Shown here: one piece after another, positions 37,401-48,140 of the stretch
How positions within the stretch are numbered: the first letter of the stretch is position 1
Layout: every line of letters starts with the position of its first letter
NCBI RefSeq assembly: GCF_026230105.1
Contig: NC_079482.1
Location: 2,418,001 to 2,482,000 of the forward strand
DNA from: Diorhabda sublineata
Lineage: Eukaryota > Arthropoda > Insecta > Coleoptera > Chrysomelidae
Direction: 5' to 3'
DNA length: 64,000 nt
The notes under the pieces: generated by a model
What the model was told of the DNA's origin: nothing
The model's input: the letters and a program-made list of their open reading frames with translations, nothing else
Database searches by the model: none
Program-made: the position numbers and the translations under genes

Positions 37401-39420
37401 ATACGCAACTAGAATTGAGTGACCGTCCACCTTATTAACAATATCTGACCCCCTGTGACTTTTTCGTGTTTCTTATTTGTTATTTATCGCATTCGAAAAG
37501 GTTTTTCCATCGGGGCAACGAACCTTTTCACATTTCTTTAATCGCATTGAGCAAAACTCACAAAATGCAACCAGAATTGAGTGACCGTCCACCTTATTAA
37601 CAATATCTGACCCCCTGTGACTTTTTCGTGTTTCTTAACTGTTATTTATCGCATTCGAAAAGGTTTTTCCATCGGGGCAACGAACCTTTTCACATTTCTT
37701 TAATCGCATTGAGCAAAACTCACGATACGCAACTAGAATTGAGTGACCGTCCACCTTATTAACAATATCTGACCCCCTGTGACTTTTTCGTGTTTCTTAA
37801 CTGTTATTTATCGCATTCGAAAAAGTTTTTCCATCGGGGCAACGAACCTTTTCACATTTCTTTAATCGCATTGAGCAAAACTCACGATACGCAACTAGAA
37901 TTGAGTGACCGTCCACCTTATTAACAATATCTGACCCCCTGTGACTTTTTCGTGTTTCTTATTTGTTATTTATCGCATTCGAAAAGGTTTTTCCATCAGG
38001 GCAACGAACCTTTTCACATTTCTTTAATCGCATTGAGCAAAACTCACAAAATGCAACCAGAATTGAGTGACCGTCCACCTTATTAACAATATCTGACCCC
38101 CTGTGACTTTTTCGTGTTTCTTAACTGTTATTTATCGCATTCGAAAAGGTTTTTCCATCGGGGCAACGAACCTTTTCACATTTCTTTAATCGCATTGAGC
38201 AAAACTCACGATACGCAACTAGAATTGAGTGACCGTCCACCTTATTAACAATATCTGACCCCCTGTGACTTTTTCGTGTTTTTTATTTGTTATTTATCGC
38301 ATTCGAAAAGGTTTTTCCATCGGGGCAACGAACCTTTTCACATTTCTTTAATCGCATTGAGCAAAACTCACAAAATGCAACCAGAATTGAGTGACCGTCC
38401 ACCTTATTAACAATATCTGACCCCCTGTGACTTTTTCGTGTTTCTTAACTGTTATTTATCGCATTCGAAAAGGTTTTTCCATCGGGGCAACGAACCTTTT
38501 CACATTTCTTTAATCGCATTGAGCAAAACTCACGATACGCAACTAGAATTGAGTGACCGTCCACCTTATTAACAATATCTGACCCCCTGTGACTTTTTCG
38601 TGTTTCTTAACTGTTATTTATCGCATTCGAAAAAGTTTTTCCATCGGGGCAACGAACCTTTTCACATTTCTTTAATCGCATTGAGCAAAACTCACGATAC
38701 GCAACTAGAATTGAGTGACCGTCCACCTTATTAACAATATCTGACCCCCTGTGACTTTTTCGTGCTTCTTAACTGTTTTTTATCGTATTCGAAAAGGTTT
38801 TTCCATCAGGGCAACGAACCTATTCACATTTCTTTAATCGCATTGAGCAAAACTCACAAAATGCAACCAGAATTGATTGACCAGCCACCTTATTAACAAT
38901 ATCTGACCCCCTGTGACTTTTTCGTGTTTCTCAACTGTTATTTATCGCATTCGAAAAGGTTTTTCCATCAGGGCAACGAACCTTTTCACATTTCTTTAAT
39001 CGCATTGAGCAAAACTCACGATACGCAACTAGAATTGAGTGACCGTCCACCTTATTAACAATATCTGACCCCCTGTGACTTTTTCGTGTTTCTTAACTGT
39101 TATTTATCGCATTCGAAAAAGTTTTTCCATCGGGGCAACGAACCTTTTCACATTTCTTTAATCGCATTGAGCAAAACTCACGATACGCAACTAGAATTGA
39201 GTGACCGTCCACCTTATTAACAATATCTGACCCCCTGTGACTTTTTCGTGTTTCTTATTTGTTATTTATCGCATTCGAAAAGGTTTTTCCATCAGGGCAA
39301 CGAACCTTTTCACATTTCTTTAATCGCATTGAGCAAAACTCACAAAATGCAACCAGAATTGATTGACCAGCCACCTTATTAACAATATCTGACCTCCAGT
39401 GATTTTTTCCTGTTTCCTAA
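25485..39420. repeat. 162-bp satellite array, about 86 monomers, with higher-order repeats
   Basis: The GACTTTTTCGTG landmark recurs every 162 bp (25631, 25793, 25955, ...) until the array ends in a diverged unit at about 39420. The main variants are A (AACTGTTATTTATCGC, AAAAAGTTTTTCCATCGGGG, CACGATACGCAAC) and B (ATTTGTTATTTATCGC, AAAAGGTTTTTCCATCAGGG), which alternate as 324-bp dimers over long stretches (for example 27.5-28.9 kb). A third variant with GATCCCCAGTGACTTTTTCG, GTGCTTCTTAACTG and ATCGTATTCG recurs at 31291, 31939 and 32587, a 648-bp tetramer. A TGATTGACCAGCC variant marks other blocks. Monomers differ by only a few percent. No coding frame or transcript signal is visible. Confidence 0.95.
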
Positions 39421-40200
39421 CCTCAAAGTCTCACTTGCGGCAGGAAAATTTTCATCAGACATGTATGTTGTGCCTCATGTTAACGCGTATTTTAAGGAAA
39501 AAGATGATTTGTATGTATCTGATACACAGTATCGGAAACACGTGGAAAATTGGTGAAAAACATGAAAAATTATAGCACCATGGACTTGTGTTCAGACAGA
39601 TATCTGTGTTATCAACGTAGCCCAAGAATTTTAGCTGAAAAACTACTGCAAGGTGAAAAAAACATCGTCGACGTAAATTTTTTTCCTCCAGGTTATCTGG
39701 TTGAAGACAACCAATCAGTACAACATTTACTGAATACAGATGCGATTGACTTACTGCCGAAGAATTTGGAATTGATTTTGAAGGATTAAATGAAAAGAAA
39801 AGACGGTACAGAGTTGGAGAAACCACGTATAACCCAACAAATAATGTATATCAAACAGATCAAAGGAAACAAAATTCGAAAGCATTAAGTTCCGTAGAAA
39901 TAACAAAATTGATCAATTTCTGGAATGAAAATATCCCCGAAGGGCTGCAAAGGAAGCTAGGGAAGATGCTGTTTGCTTGACTGCCTTTTTTGTATTCAAT
40001 CTTTACCAAATCGAGTTGATTATGATCCTGCATCCATCAAGACTTGCCAAAGTGGAAAGGAAGGAAAAAAATTTACTAATCCCTCCAATAGATCGACCGC
40101 GGTTAATCGATTGACCAAAAGAGGTACTGGAAATAAATCTTCATCAATTATGGAAACTTACACGTCTGGATACTCGCTTAACTTTCCCAATTGTTTTTTT
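39421..40200 (+). pseudogene. Unidentified coding-like sequence broken by frameshifts
   Basis: Immediately after the satellite the + strand reads NLKVSLAAGKFSSDMYVVPH...YVSDTQYRKHVENW, then TGA. It continues in another frame at about 39550 (STMDLCSDRYLCYQRSPRIL ... FFPPGYLVEDNQSVQHLLNT) and again shifted from about 39755 (EEFGIDFEGLNEKKRRYRVG, ETTYNPTNNVYQTDQRKQ, ITKLINFWNENIPEGLQ) to a TGA at about 39979. Composition looks protein-like over some 550 bases and the frames follow on in order, which suggests one gene with a stop and at least two indels. I do not recognise the protein; a transposon gene or a retro-pseudogene are both possible. Downstream ORF 39973-40221 may be a further piece. 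Confidence 0.45.
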
Positions 40201-40354
40201 GTTAATTGCATATTTAAATAAATTATCTTTGCTCTGTACTTTTTCTATAATTAGCAAAAAATTTCTCAACAGCATTTTCAAACTTGTTGTTTATAACCAA
40301 TTCTTGGGAAATCGGCCGGCTGGTCTGCTCTAATTTTATTTACCAACTTTTGCC
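40201..40354. other. AT-rich spacer before the second satellite
   Basis: No gene or RNA signal is visible between the broken coding sequence and the first partial 162-bp unit. Confidence 0.3.
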
Positions 40355-43300
40355 CTTTAGCTCATCATCGTATCTTATTTTAAAGATTCTCTTCTTTTCC
40401 AATCTCTTAGGCTCACTCCTTCAATAGTTTTCAACGTTTTCATCTCTGCTGTCTTCATCATCTTCATCGTTTTTGTCGTGTCTTCTCAAGTTTCCATTTT
40501 ATCGACTTGGACTCTTCAATATCGTCGTATCGTATCTTCTTTCAAAGATTCTCTTCTTTTCCAATCTCTTAGGCTCACTCCTTCAATAGTTTTCAACGTT
40601 TTCATCTCTGCTGTCTTCATCATCTTCATCGTTTTTGTCGTGTCTTCTCAAGTTTCCATTTTATCGACTTGGACTCTTCAATATCGTCGTATCGTATCTT
40701 CTTTCAAAGATTCTCTTCTTTTCCAATCTCTTAGGCTCACTCCTTCAATAGTTTTCAACGTTTTCATCTCTGCTGTCTTCATCATCTTCATCGTTTTTGT
40801 CGTGTCTTCTCAAGTTTCCATTTTATCGACTTGGACTCTTCAATATCGTCGTATCGTATCTTCTTTCAAAGATTCTCTTCTTTTCCAATCTCTTAGGCTC
40901 ACTCCTTCAATAGTTTTCAACGTTTTCATCTCTGCTGTCTTCATCATCTTCATCGTTTTTGTCGTGTCTTCTCAAGTTTCCATTTTATCGACTTGGACTC
41001 TTCAATATCGTCGTATCGTATCTTCTTTCAAAGATTCTCTTCTTTTCCAATCTCTTAGGCTCACTCCTTCAATAGTTTTCAACGTTTTCATCTCTGCTGT
41101 CTTCATCATCTTCATCGTTTTTGTCGTGTCTTCTCAAGTTTCCATTTTATCGACTTGGACTCTTCAATATCGTCGTATCGTATCTTCTTTCAAAGATTCT
41201 CTTCTTTTCCAATCTCTTAGGCTCACTCCTTCAATAGTTTTCAACGTATTCATCTCTGCTGTCTTCATCATCTTCATCGTTTTTGTCGTGTCTTCTCAAG
41301 TTTCCATTTTATCGACTTGGACTCTTCAATATCGTCGTATCGTATCTTCTTTCAAAGATTCTCTTCTTTTCCAATCTCTTAGGCTCACTCCTTCAATAGT
41401 TTTCAACGTATTCATCTCTGCTGTCTTCATCATCTTCATCGTTTTTGTCGTGTCTTCTCAAGTTTCCATTTTATCGACTTGGACTCTTCAATATCGTCGT
41501 ATCGTATCTTCTTTCAAAGATTCTCTTCTTTTCCAATCTCTTAGGCTCAATCCTTCAATAGTTTTCAACGTATTCATCTCTGCTGTCTTCATCATCTTCA
41601 TCGTTTTTGTCGTGTCTTCTCAAGTTTCCATTTTATCGACTTGGACTCTTCAATATCGTCGTATCGTATCTTCTTTCAAAGATTCTCTTCTTTTCCAATC
41701 ACTTAGGCTCAATCCTTCAATAGTTTTCAACGTTTTCATCTCTTCTGTCTTCATCATCTTCATCGTTTTTGTCGTGTTTTGTCAAGTTTCCATTTTATCG
41801 ACTTGGACTCTTCAATATCGTCGTATCGTATCTTCTTTCAAAGATTCTCTTCTTTTCCAATCTCTTAGGCTCACTCCTTCAATAGTTTTCAACGTTTTCA
41901 TCTCTTCTGTCTTCATCATCTTCATCGTTTTTGTCGTGTCTTCTCAAGTTTCCATTTTATCGACTTGGACTCTTCAATATCTTCGTATCGTATCTTATTT
42001 CAAAGATTCTCTTCTTTTCCAATCTCTTAGGCTCCCTCCTTCAATAGTTTTCAACGTTTTCATCTCTTCTGTCTTCATCATCTTCATCGTTTTTGTCGTG
42101 TCTTCTCAAGTTTCCATTTTATCGACTTGGACTCTTCAATATCGTCGTATCGTATCTTCTTTCAAAGATTCTCTTCTTTTCCAATCTCTTAGGCTCAATC
42201 CTTCAATAGTTTTCAACGTATTCATCTCTGCTGTCTTCATCATCTTCATCGTTTTTGTCGTGTCTTCTCAAGTTTCCATTTTATCGACTTGGACTCTTCA
42301 ATATCGTCGTATCGTATCTTCTTTCAAAGATTCTCTTCTTTTCCAATCACTTAGGCTCAATCCTTCAATAGTTTTCAACGTTTTCATCTCTTCTGTCTTC
42401 ATCATCTTCATCGTTTTTGTCGTGTTTTGTCAAGTTTCCATTTTATCGACTTGGACTCTTCAATATCGTCGTATCGTATCTTCTTTCAAAGATTCTCTTC
42501 TTTTCCAATCTCTTAGGCTCACTCCTTCAATAGTTTTCAACGTTTTCATCTCTTCTGTCTTCATCATCTTCATCGTTTTTGTCGTGTCTTCTCAAGTTTC
42601 CATTTTATCGACTTGGACTCTTCAATATCTTCGTATCGTATCTTATTTCAAAGATTCTCTTCTTTTCCAATCTCTTAGGCTCCCTCCTTCAATAGTTTTC
42701 AACGTTTTCATCTCTTCTGTCTTCATCATCTTCATCGTTTTTGTCGTGTCTTCTCAAGTTTCCATTTTATCGACTTGGACTCTTCAATATCTTCGTATCG
42801 TATCTTATTTCAAAGATTCTCTTCTTTTCCAATCTCTTAGGCTCCCTCCTTCAATAGTTTTCAACGTTTTCATCTCTTCTGTCTTCATCATCTTCATCGT
42901 TTTTGTCGTGTCTTCTCAAGTTTCCATTTTATCGACTTGGACTCTTCAATATCTTCGTATCGTATCTTATTTCAAAGATTCTCTTCTTTTCCAATCTCTT
43001 AGGCTCCCTCCTTCAATAGTTTTCAACGTTTTCATCTCTTCTGTCTTCATCATCTTCATCGTTTTTGTCGTGTCTTCTCAAGTTTCCATTTTATCGACTT
43101 GGACTCTTCAATATCGTCGTATCGTATCTTCTTTCAAAGATTCTCTTCTTTTCCAATCTCTTAGGCTCAATCCTTCAATAGTTTTCAACGTATTCATCTC
43201 TGCTGTCTTCATCATCTTCATCGTTTTTGTCGTGTCTTCTCAAGTTTCCATTTTATCGACTTGGACTCTTCAATATCGTCGTATCGTATCTTCTTTCAAA

Positions 43301-44783
43301 GATTCTCTTCTTTTCCAATCACTTAGGCTCAATCCTTCAATAGTTTTCAACGTTTTCATCTCTTCTGTCTTCATCATCTTCATCGTTTTTGTCGTGTTTT
43401 GTCAAGTTTCCATTTTATCGACTTGGACTCTTCAATATCGTCGTATCGTATCTTCTTTCAAAGATTCTCTTCTTTTCCAATCTCTTAGGCTCACTCCTTC
43501 AATAGTTTTCAACGTTTTCATCTCTTCTGTCTTCATCATCTTCATCGTTTTTGTCGTGTCTTCTCAAGTTTCCATTTTATCGACTTGGACTCTTCAATAT
43601 CTTCGTATCGTATCTTATTTCAAAGATTCTCTTCTTTTCCAATCTCTTAGGCTCCCTCCTTCAATAGTTTTCAACGTTTTCATCTCTTCTGTCTTCATCA
43701 TCTTCATCGTTTTTGTCGTGTCTTCTCAAGTTTCCATTTTATCGACTTGGACTCTTCAATATCGTCGTATCGTATCTTCTTTCAAAGATTCTCTTCTTTT
43801 CCAATCTCTTAGGCTCAATCCTTCAATAGTTTTCAACGTATTCATCTCTGCTGTCTTCATCATCTTCATCGTTTTTGTCGTGTCTTCTCAAGTTTCCATT
43901 TTATCGACTTGGACTCTTCAATATCGTCGTATCGTATCTTCTTTCAAAGATTCTCTTCTTTTCCAATCACTTAGGCTCAATCCTTCAATAGTTTTCAACG
44001 TTTTCATCTCTTCTGTCTTCATCATCTTCATCGTTTTTGTCGTGTTTTGTCAAGTTTCCATTTTATCGACTTGGACTCTTCAATATCGTCGTATCGTATC
44101 TTCTTTCAAAGATTCTCTTCTTTTCCAATCTCTTAGGCTCACTCCTTCAATAGTTTTCAACGTTTTCATCTCTTCTGTCTTCATCATCTTCATCGTTTTT
44201 GTCGTGTCTTCTCAAGTTTCCATTTTATCGACTTGGACTCTTCAATATCTTCGTATCGTATCTTATTTCAAAGATTCTCTTCTTTTCCAATCTCTTAGGC
44301 TCCCTCCTTCAATAGTTTTCAACGTTTTCATCTCTTCTGTCTTCATCATCTTCATCGTTTTTGTCGTGTCTTCTCAAGTTTCCATTTTATCGACTTGGAC
44401 TCTTCAATATCGTCGTATCGTATCTTCTTTCAAAGATTCTCTTCTTTTCCAATCTCTTAGGCTCAATCCTTCAATAGTTTTCAACGTTTTCATCTCTGCT
44501 GTCTTCATCATCTTCATCGTTTTTGTCGTGTCTTCTCAAGTTTCCATTTTATCGACTTGGACTCTTCAATATCGTCGTATCGTATCTTCTTTCAAAGATT
44601 CTCTTCTTTTCCAATCTCTTAGGCTCACTCCTTCAATAGTTTTCAACGTATTCATCTCTGCTGTCTTCATCATCTTCATCGTTTTTGTCGTGTCTTCTCA
44701 AGTTTCCATTTTATCGACTTGGACTCTTCAACATCGTCGTATCGCGTATCTTCTTTCAAATCTTTGCTTCGTTTCGATCTCCT
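40355..44783 (+). repeat. Second 162-bp satellite, about 27 monomers, with a 648-bp tetramer
   Basis: TCAATAGTTTTCAACG recurs every 162 bp (40421, 40583, ...) up to a diverged last unit at 44.7 kb. Because 162 is divisible by three, an ORF stays open from 40478 to 44785 (1,435 codons) made of 54-residue repeats containing VSILSTWTLQYRRIVSSFKD, LRLTPSIVFNVFIS and VFIIFIVFVV. The last part is hydrophobic enough to look like a membrane segment. Variant order LNPS-A, LNPS-S, FCQ/LTPS-S, YLRIVSYF/LPPS is a four-unit (648-bp) block beginning with units 7, 11, 17 and 21. No start context, flanking exon or known domain supports translation. I treat the ORF as an arithmetical consequence of the repeat, with a small chance of expression. 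Confidence 0.9.
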
Positions 44784-44789
44784 AGGATA

Positions 44790-44960
44790 ATTTACTTTGA
44801 GTTCGTACTTCTTGCTGGTGAATGGAGCTAGTTTTGATGTGTGTTTAGTTGCTTTTATCGGAACCTATTCAAACTCTATCAAATGCTTTCCTGAGATCGA
44901 CAAAACAATAGACAAAAAACAGCAAACGATCAAGGGTAGAAATGAGACCGTGTCAATCGC
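44790..44960 (-). mobile_element. LINE reverse-transcriptase scrap, minus strand
   Basis: The reverse complement of about 44880-44922 reads VYCFVDLRKAFDRV, the reverse-transcriptase motif containing the first catalytic aspartate (family pattern F.DL.KAFD.V). It directly adjoins the end of the second satellite. Degraded on both sides. Confidence 0.55.
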
Positions 44961-45099
44961 TGTAAATGAAACGAAAGTGTTTTAAAAAAATGTTACGCTT
45001 ACTTTTCACATCGAATCCTTAAACATCCAACGTTCCGCACAACCAAAAACGAAAACATCGAACATTCGCGCATCAACGAAATTCACATAATAATATTTA

Positions 45100-45500
45100 A
45101 ACGCGTTTAAACAAAATAAAAAACGTTCGATCGCAATAAGCGGTTACCAAACGAACCGTTCAGTTCAATGTTGAAAAGAGAAATCACATCACATTGTCGA
45201 AGTGAAAACCGAAAAGTTTCTCTTTTTTCTCGATTGGGAAAAGTCGACGTTTCGTATACTAGCGAGATATCGCTCGCGAAACGAGGTTATTCTGCAGCTG
45301 CGGTCCCGGGAACGACTATCAGGAAGGGGCGGACGCACGGAGGCGGTATTTGTAGATTCACGCCCATTTTCCTGCTTCGTTTGCAGGAATCGCGGCAATT
45401 TTGTGCGTGTGAAGGGGAGTGGGTTGCCGACGCTGCAGCACTGGCGCCGGGGAAATTGTTGAAGGAAACGATGATATCCTTAGGATTGATATTGCTTTAA
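45100..45500 (+). promoter_or_regulatory. GC- and CpG-richer island with insect-type initiator
   Basis: This 400-base patch is visibly richer in G, C and CpG than its surroundings. TCAGTT at 45160-45165 fits the arthropod initiator consensus TCA(G/T)T(T/C). A 110-codon + ORF begins at 45168 (MLKREITSHCRSENRKVSLF...), overlapped by an 86-codon ORF in another frame; neither has a recognisable domain. It could be the promoter and untranslated first exon of a gene whose body was not found, or an old element. Low certainty. Confidence 0.25.
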
Positions 45501-45669
45501 GTAGAATCATTTAAATGGGCCGAATATTTTTCTCCCGATATGGAAATTTTTAATAAACCGCGCCAAAAAAGTATCTCATCATCTATAAAAATTCTGTAGC
45601 TTCAATTCCTTTTCTGATTTTCGTATCTCAAACCCATTAGTCTCAGCTTCATAATGAGTAGTCTATGTT
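45501..45669. other. Spacer, nothing seen
   Basis: Short AT-rich spacer between the CpG-richer patch and the Tc1 remnant. Confidence 0.3.
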
Positions 45670-46480
45670 GTTATTACGTTATATTTTTGGTTACGAAAAA
45701 CGGAATCTCCACCGCTAGTTTCAATAAAAACCAATTCGGTTTTTGCTTCCATTGAAATGCTCGTCGAAACCATCCAGTAACCTCCTCCAAAATCCACGTT
45801 TTCTTTTACGCAGCACCGCGAGTATCTTTCCCCAGGTCTTCTGTAGATTCGTCCCCTTCTATCCTTACCATGCAGGCATAATCTGCTTTGGTCTGAGCCC
45901 CGATATTCCTCAGTCCAATTAACGCGTTCTTCGACAAATCCTAGACGTATTGCTCGGTGGACAGGCGTTATTTTGGGACCAATGGTTGGTCTTCTTGGCT
46001 GTCCGTCCACTCACAGCCATTCCTCGCGTTTCTTTTGAAATCTTGTTGAACTTGAACACCAATGAGAGATTTGGCAGCGAGGTGCTGATAATGAATCAAT
46101 CATCTCTCTCGGTTGTGGACTTTTTTCTTCCGGAACCTCGTCTTCTATGAAAGTTACCAGCACAATCTGGTTTGGTCTGAAAATAGAACTGAGCCCCATC
46201 ACAATCACTCCTCTCCTTTCTCTGAGGTCTTGTTCGACGTGAAAACCAACGAGGGCACGATTTCTCGGCGATGTGATGGCTTTTAATCGATTGGACGTGC
46301 ACTTTTTTCTTCCGGAACATCGTTTTACCAGTCTCTTGATAACGAAGGTAAAATCTGGAAAGAGCAGACCGACTCGTGTTCAACGTTTTGGTCACTTTAG
46401 TCTTGTCGCAATAGTTTGGTCGCTTGAGCAAGTTTGTCACTTGTTTTGTCCAGTTTCAACTAGAATTCTTGATTGTTGTT
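45670..46480 (-). mobile_element. Tc1-type transposase pseudogene, minus strand
   Basis: Read from 46440 downward, the minus strand gives TSRSALSRFYLRYQETGKTM (paired-like helix-turn-helix), GSGRKKSTTERDD (minor-groove GRKR-like box), then in shifted frames SLRNRHWCSSSTRF, GQPRRPTIGPKITPVHRAIR, EERVNWTEEYRGSDQSRLCL, HGKDRRGRIYRRPGERYSRC and SISMEAKTELVFIE. The order and wording match Tc1-family transposases from the DNA-binding domain to the GGI(S/M)..(R/K)TELV block. The FSDES motif with the first catalytic aspartate is damaged (YRGSDQSR), there are at least two frameshifts, and the C-terminal DDE part is missing. Long dead. Confidence 0.8.
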
Positions 46481-46740
46481 AACTCAGATGTGTTGTTGGA
46501 CTGTGAGAGCAAGCTCAGATTTTTTGCCAGTGATTTACGATTGTAGGTTTGTCGTCTGAGTCGATTTTTTCCCTTGCGAAGTTGATGAAAACCTAACCGA
46601 ATCTGTAGGCAGCAACATATCAATATCAATATCGATCTTGATAACAATCTGGTAGCAATCTGATTGAATTTAATGCAGCAAAGATCCAGGCAACCATTTG
46701 GTCCCGTCTGGATGGAAAATTCGCTTGTTGGGATAATCTT
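46481..46740. other. Spacer between Tc1 and LINE remains
   Basis: No gene is recognised. Minus ORF 46456-46647 lacks domain support. Confidence 0.3.
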
Positions 46741-47230
46741 TAAAACCGAAAACGTATATACCCCGCAACAGCTTCTAATTCTCTACCCTAGACCCAGATT
46801 CCTCCAACTGACTTCAGCTAATTGGTTCCGTTTTCAATACAGTAACATCTTTATGATCTATATCAAGTCGTCTAAGTATTTAAACGATTTTATGGTGTTG
46901 CACTCTATCAAAGCAGTTCTGAACCAGTACTTGGAGTGCAACTAGTGCCTCTTTCGTACCGAGACCTCTTCTAAATCCGAATTGAGACAAACCAATCGCG
47001 TTTTATCCGTTATTAATCCGTGGTCTTTACATCTTGTTGCGTTGATCTTTTTTGGCAGTGGGATAGAAGAATATGAAAGTCATTTGGTTGGGAAGAAGTT
47101 TCCTGTGTTGTAAATTAGGTTAAAAAGCCTTCGAAGCCTCTTTGTCTAATAATTTGAGCACTAGATCTGGCCCAACAGGTTAATCTCTTCTGGTGGAATC
47201 GATGGTCCAAACATATAATCTTCCAAGTTA
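46741..47230 (-). mobile_element. LINE reverse-transcriptase remains, mostly minus strand
   Basis: On the minus strand, going down from about 47,220, frames give LEDYMFGPSIPPEEI, STFIPLPKK-like SIPLPKKINATRCKDH, LVCLNSD, then SQFGFRRGLGTKEALVALQV at about 46,930-46,985 and FDRVQHHKIV further on. These are the successive reverse-transcriptase blocks PLPKK...C.D.R.I, QFGFR...T..AL and AFD.V.H. At 46757-46800 the + strand carries YTPQQLLILY, related to the fragment at 24.93 kb, so two insertions in opposite orientation probably overlap here. Confidence 0.65.
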
Positions 47231-47289
47231 TTTTCTAAACGAGGTCATTCATCAGCAAATATGTTGCGAATATATTGACCTCTGTTGAC

Positions 47290-48140
47290 CTTTTTCTGTT
47301 CCCTTAGCCCTTGTTTATTCTGTTTCCATAGTTAAGACCCAGTATTACTTTTAATATACTGAAAATTGAGTTATAACTACTTTTTATTCGTTGTGATCTT
47401 TTGGATGCGCAGTTTTTTGTTCAAATATTTCGATTATTCCTTTTTTCACGTTTAGTGGCTCGGTGGTAACTTCTATTTTGACTCTAACATCCGTTTTTTA
47501 CTAAATTAATTTGTTATCGACCTCTAATTCAATAAAACCTCGGTGTGTATTCTGAATCGTCCTCTATCTGTCTACATTATACTACAAATATAAGTAAATT
47601 TAGTAAAATTTGTCCACCTACCAACTGCACCTACTCCGAGTACAAAATTAGTTAAGGGCTCAATATTTTACAACGCAAAAAAATGCACAATCATTTACCA
47701 ATTGGAATCACCCCAGATAACTTTTTTCTGTTCCCTTAGCCCTTGTTTATTCTGTTTCCATAGTTAAGACCCAGTATTACTTTTAATATACTGAAAATTG
47801 AGTTATAACTACTTTTTATTCGTTGTGATCTTTTGGATGCGCAGTTTTTTGTTCAAATATTTCGATTATTCCTTTTTTCACGTTTAGTGGCTCGGTGGTA
47901 ACTTCTATTTTGACTCTAACATCCGTTTTTTACTAAATTAATTTGTTATCGACCTCTAATTCAATAAAACCTCGGTGTGTATTCTGAATCGTCCTCTATC
48001 TGTCTACATTATACTACAAATATAAGTAAATTTAGTAAAATTTGTCCACCTACCAACTGCACCTACTCCGAGTACAAAATTAGTTAAGGGCTCAATATTT
48101 TACAACGCAAAAAAATGCACAATCATTTGCCAATTGGATT
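47290..48140 (+). repeat. Recent direct duplication of about 417 bp
   Basis: The block from TTTTTCTGTTCCCTTAGCCC at 47291 to CAATCATTTACCAATTGGA (about 47706) is repeated from 47723 to about 48138, with a 15-base spacer. I see only about one difference (ATTTACC versus ATTTGCC), so the event is young. Neither copy has coding potential. Confidence 0.9.

Noticed and set aside
25485..39420. CRISPR-like regular spacing in the large array and in the 91-bp array
   Set aside because: The whole unit repeats with no unique spacers, and the genes around are eukaryotic.
25485..39420. CENP-B-box-like site in the 162-bp monomer
   Set aside because: The closest stretch (GTTCGTTGCCCCGATGG on the minus strand) shares the TTCG part but lacks the CGGG half and the central A.
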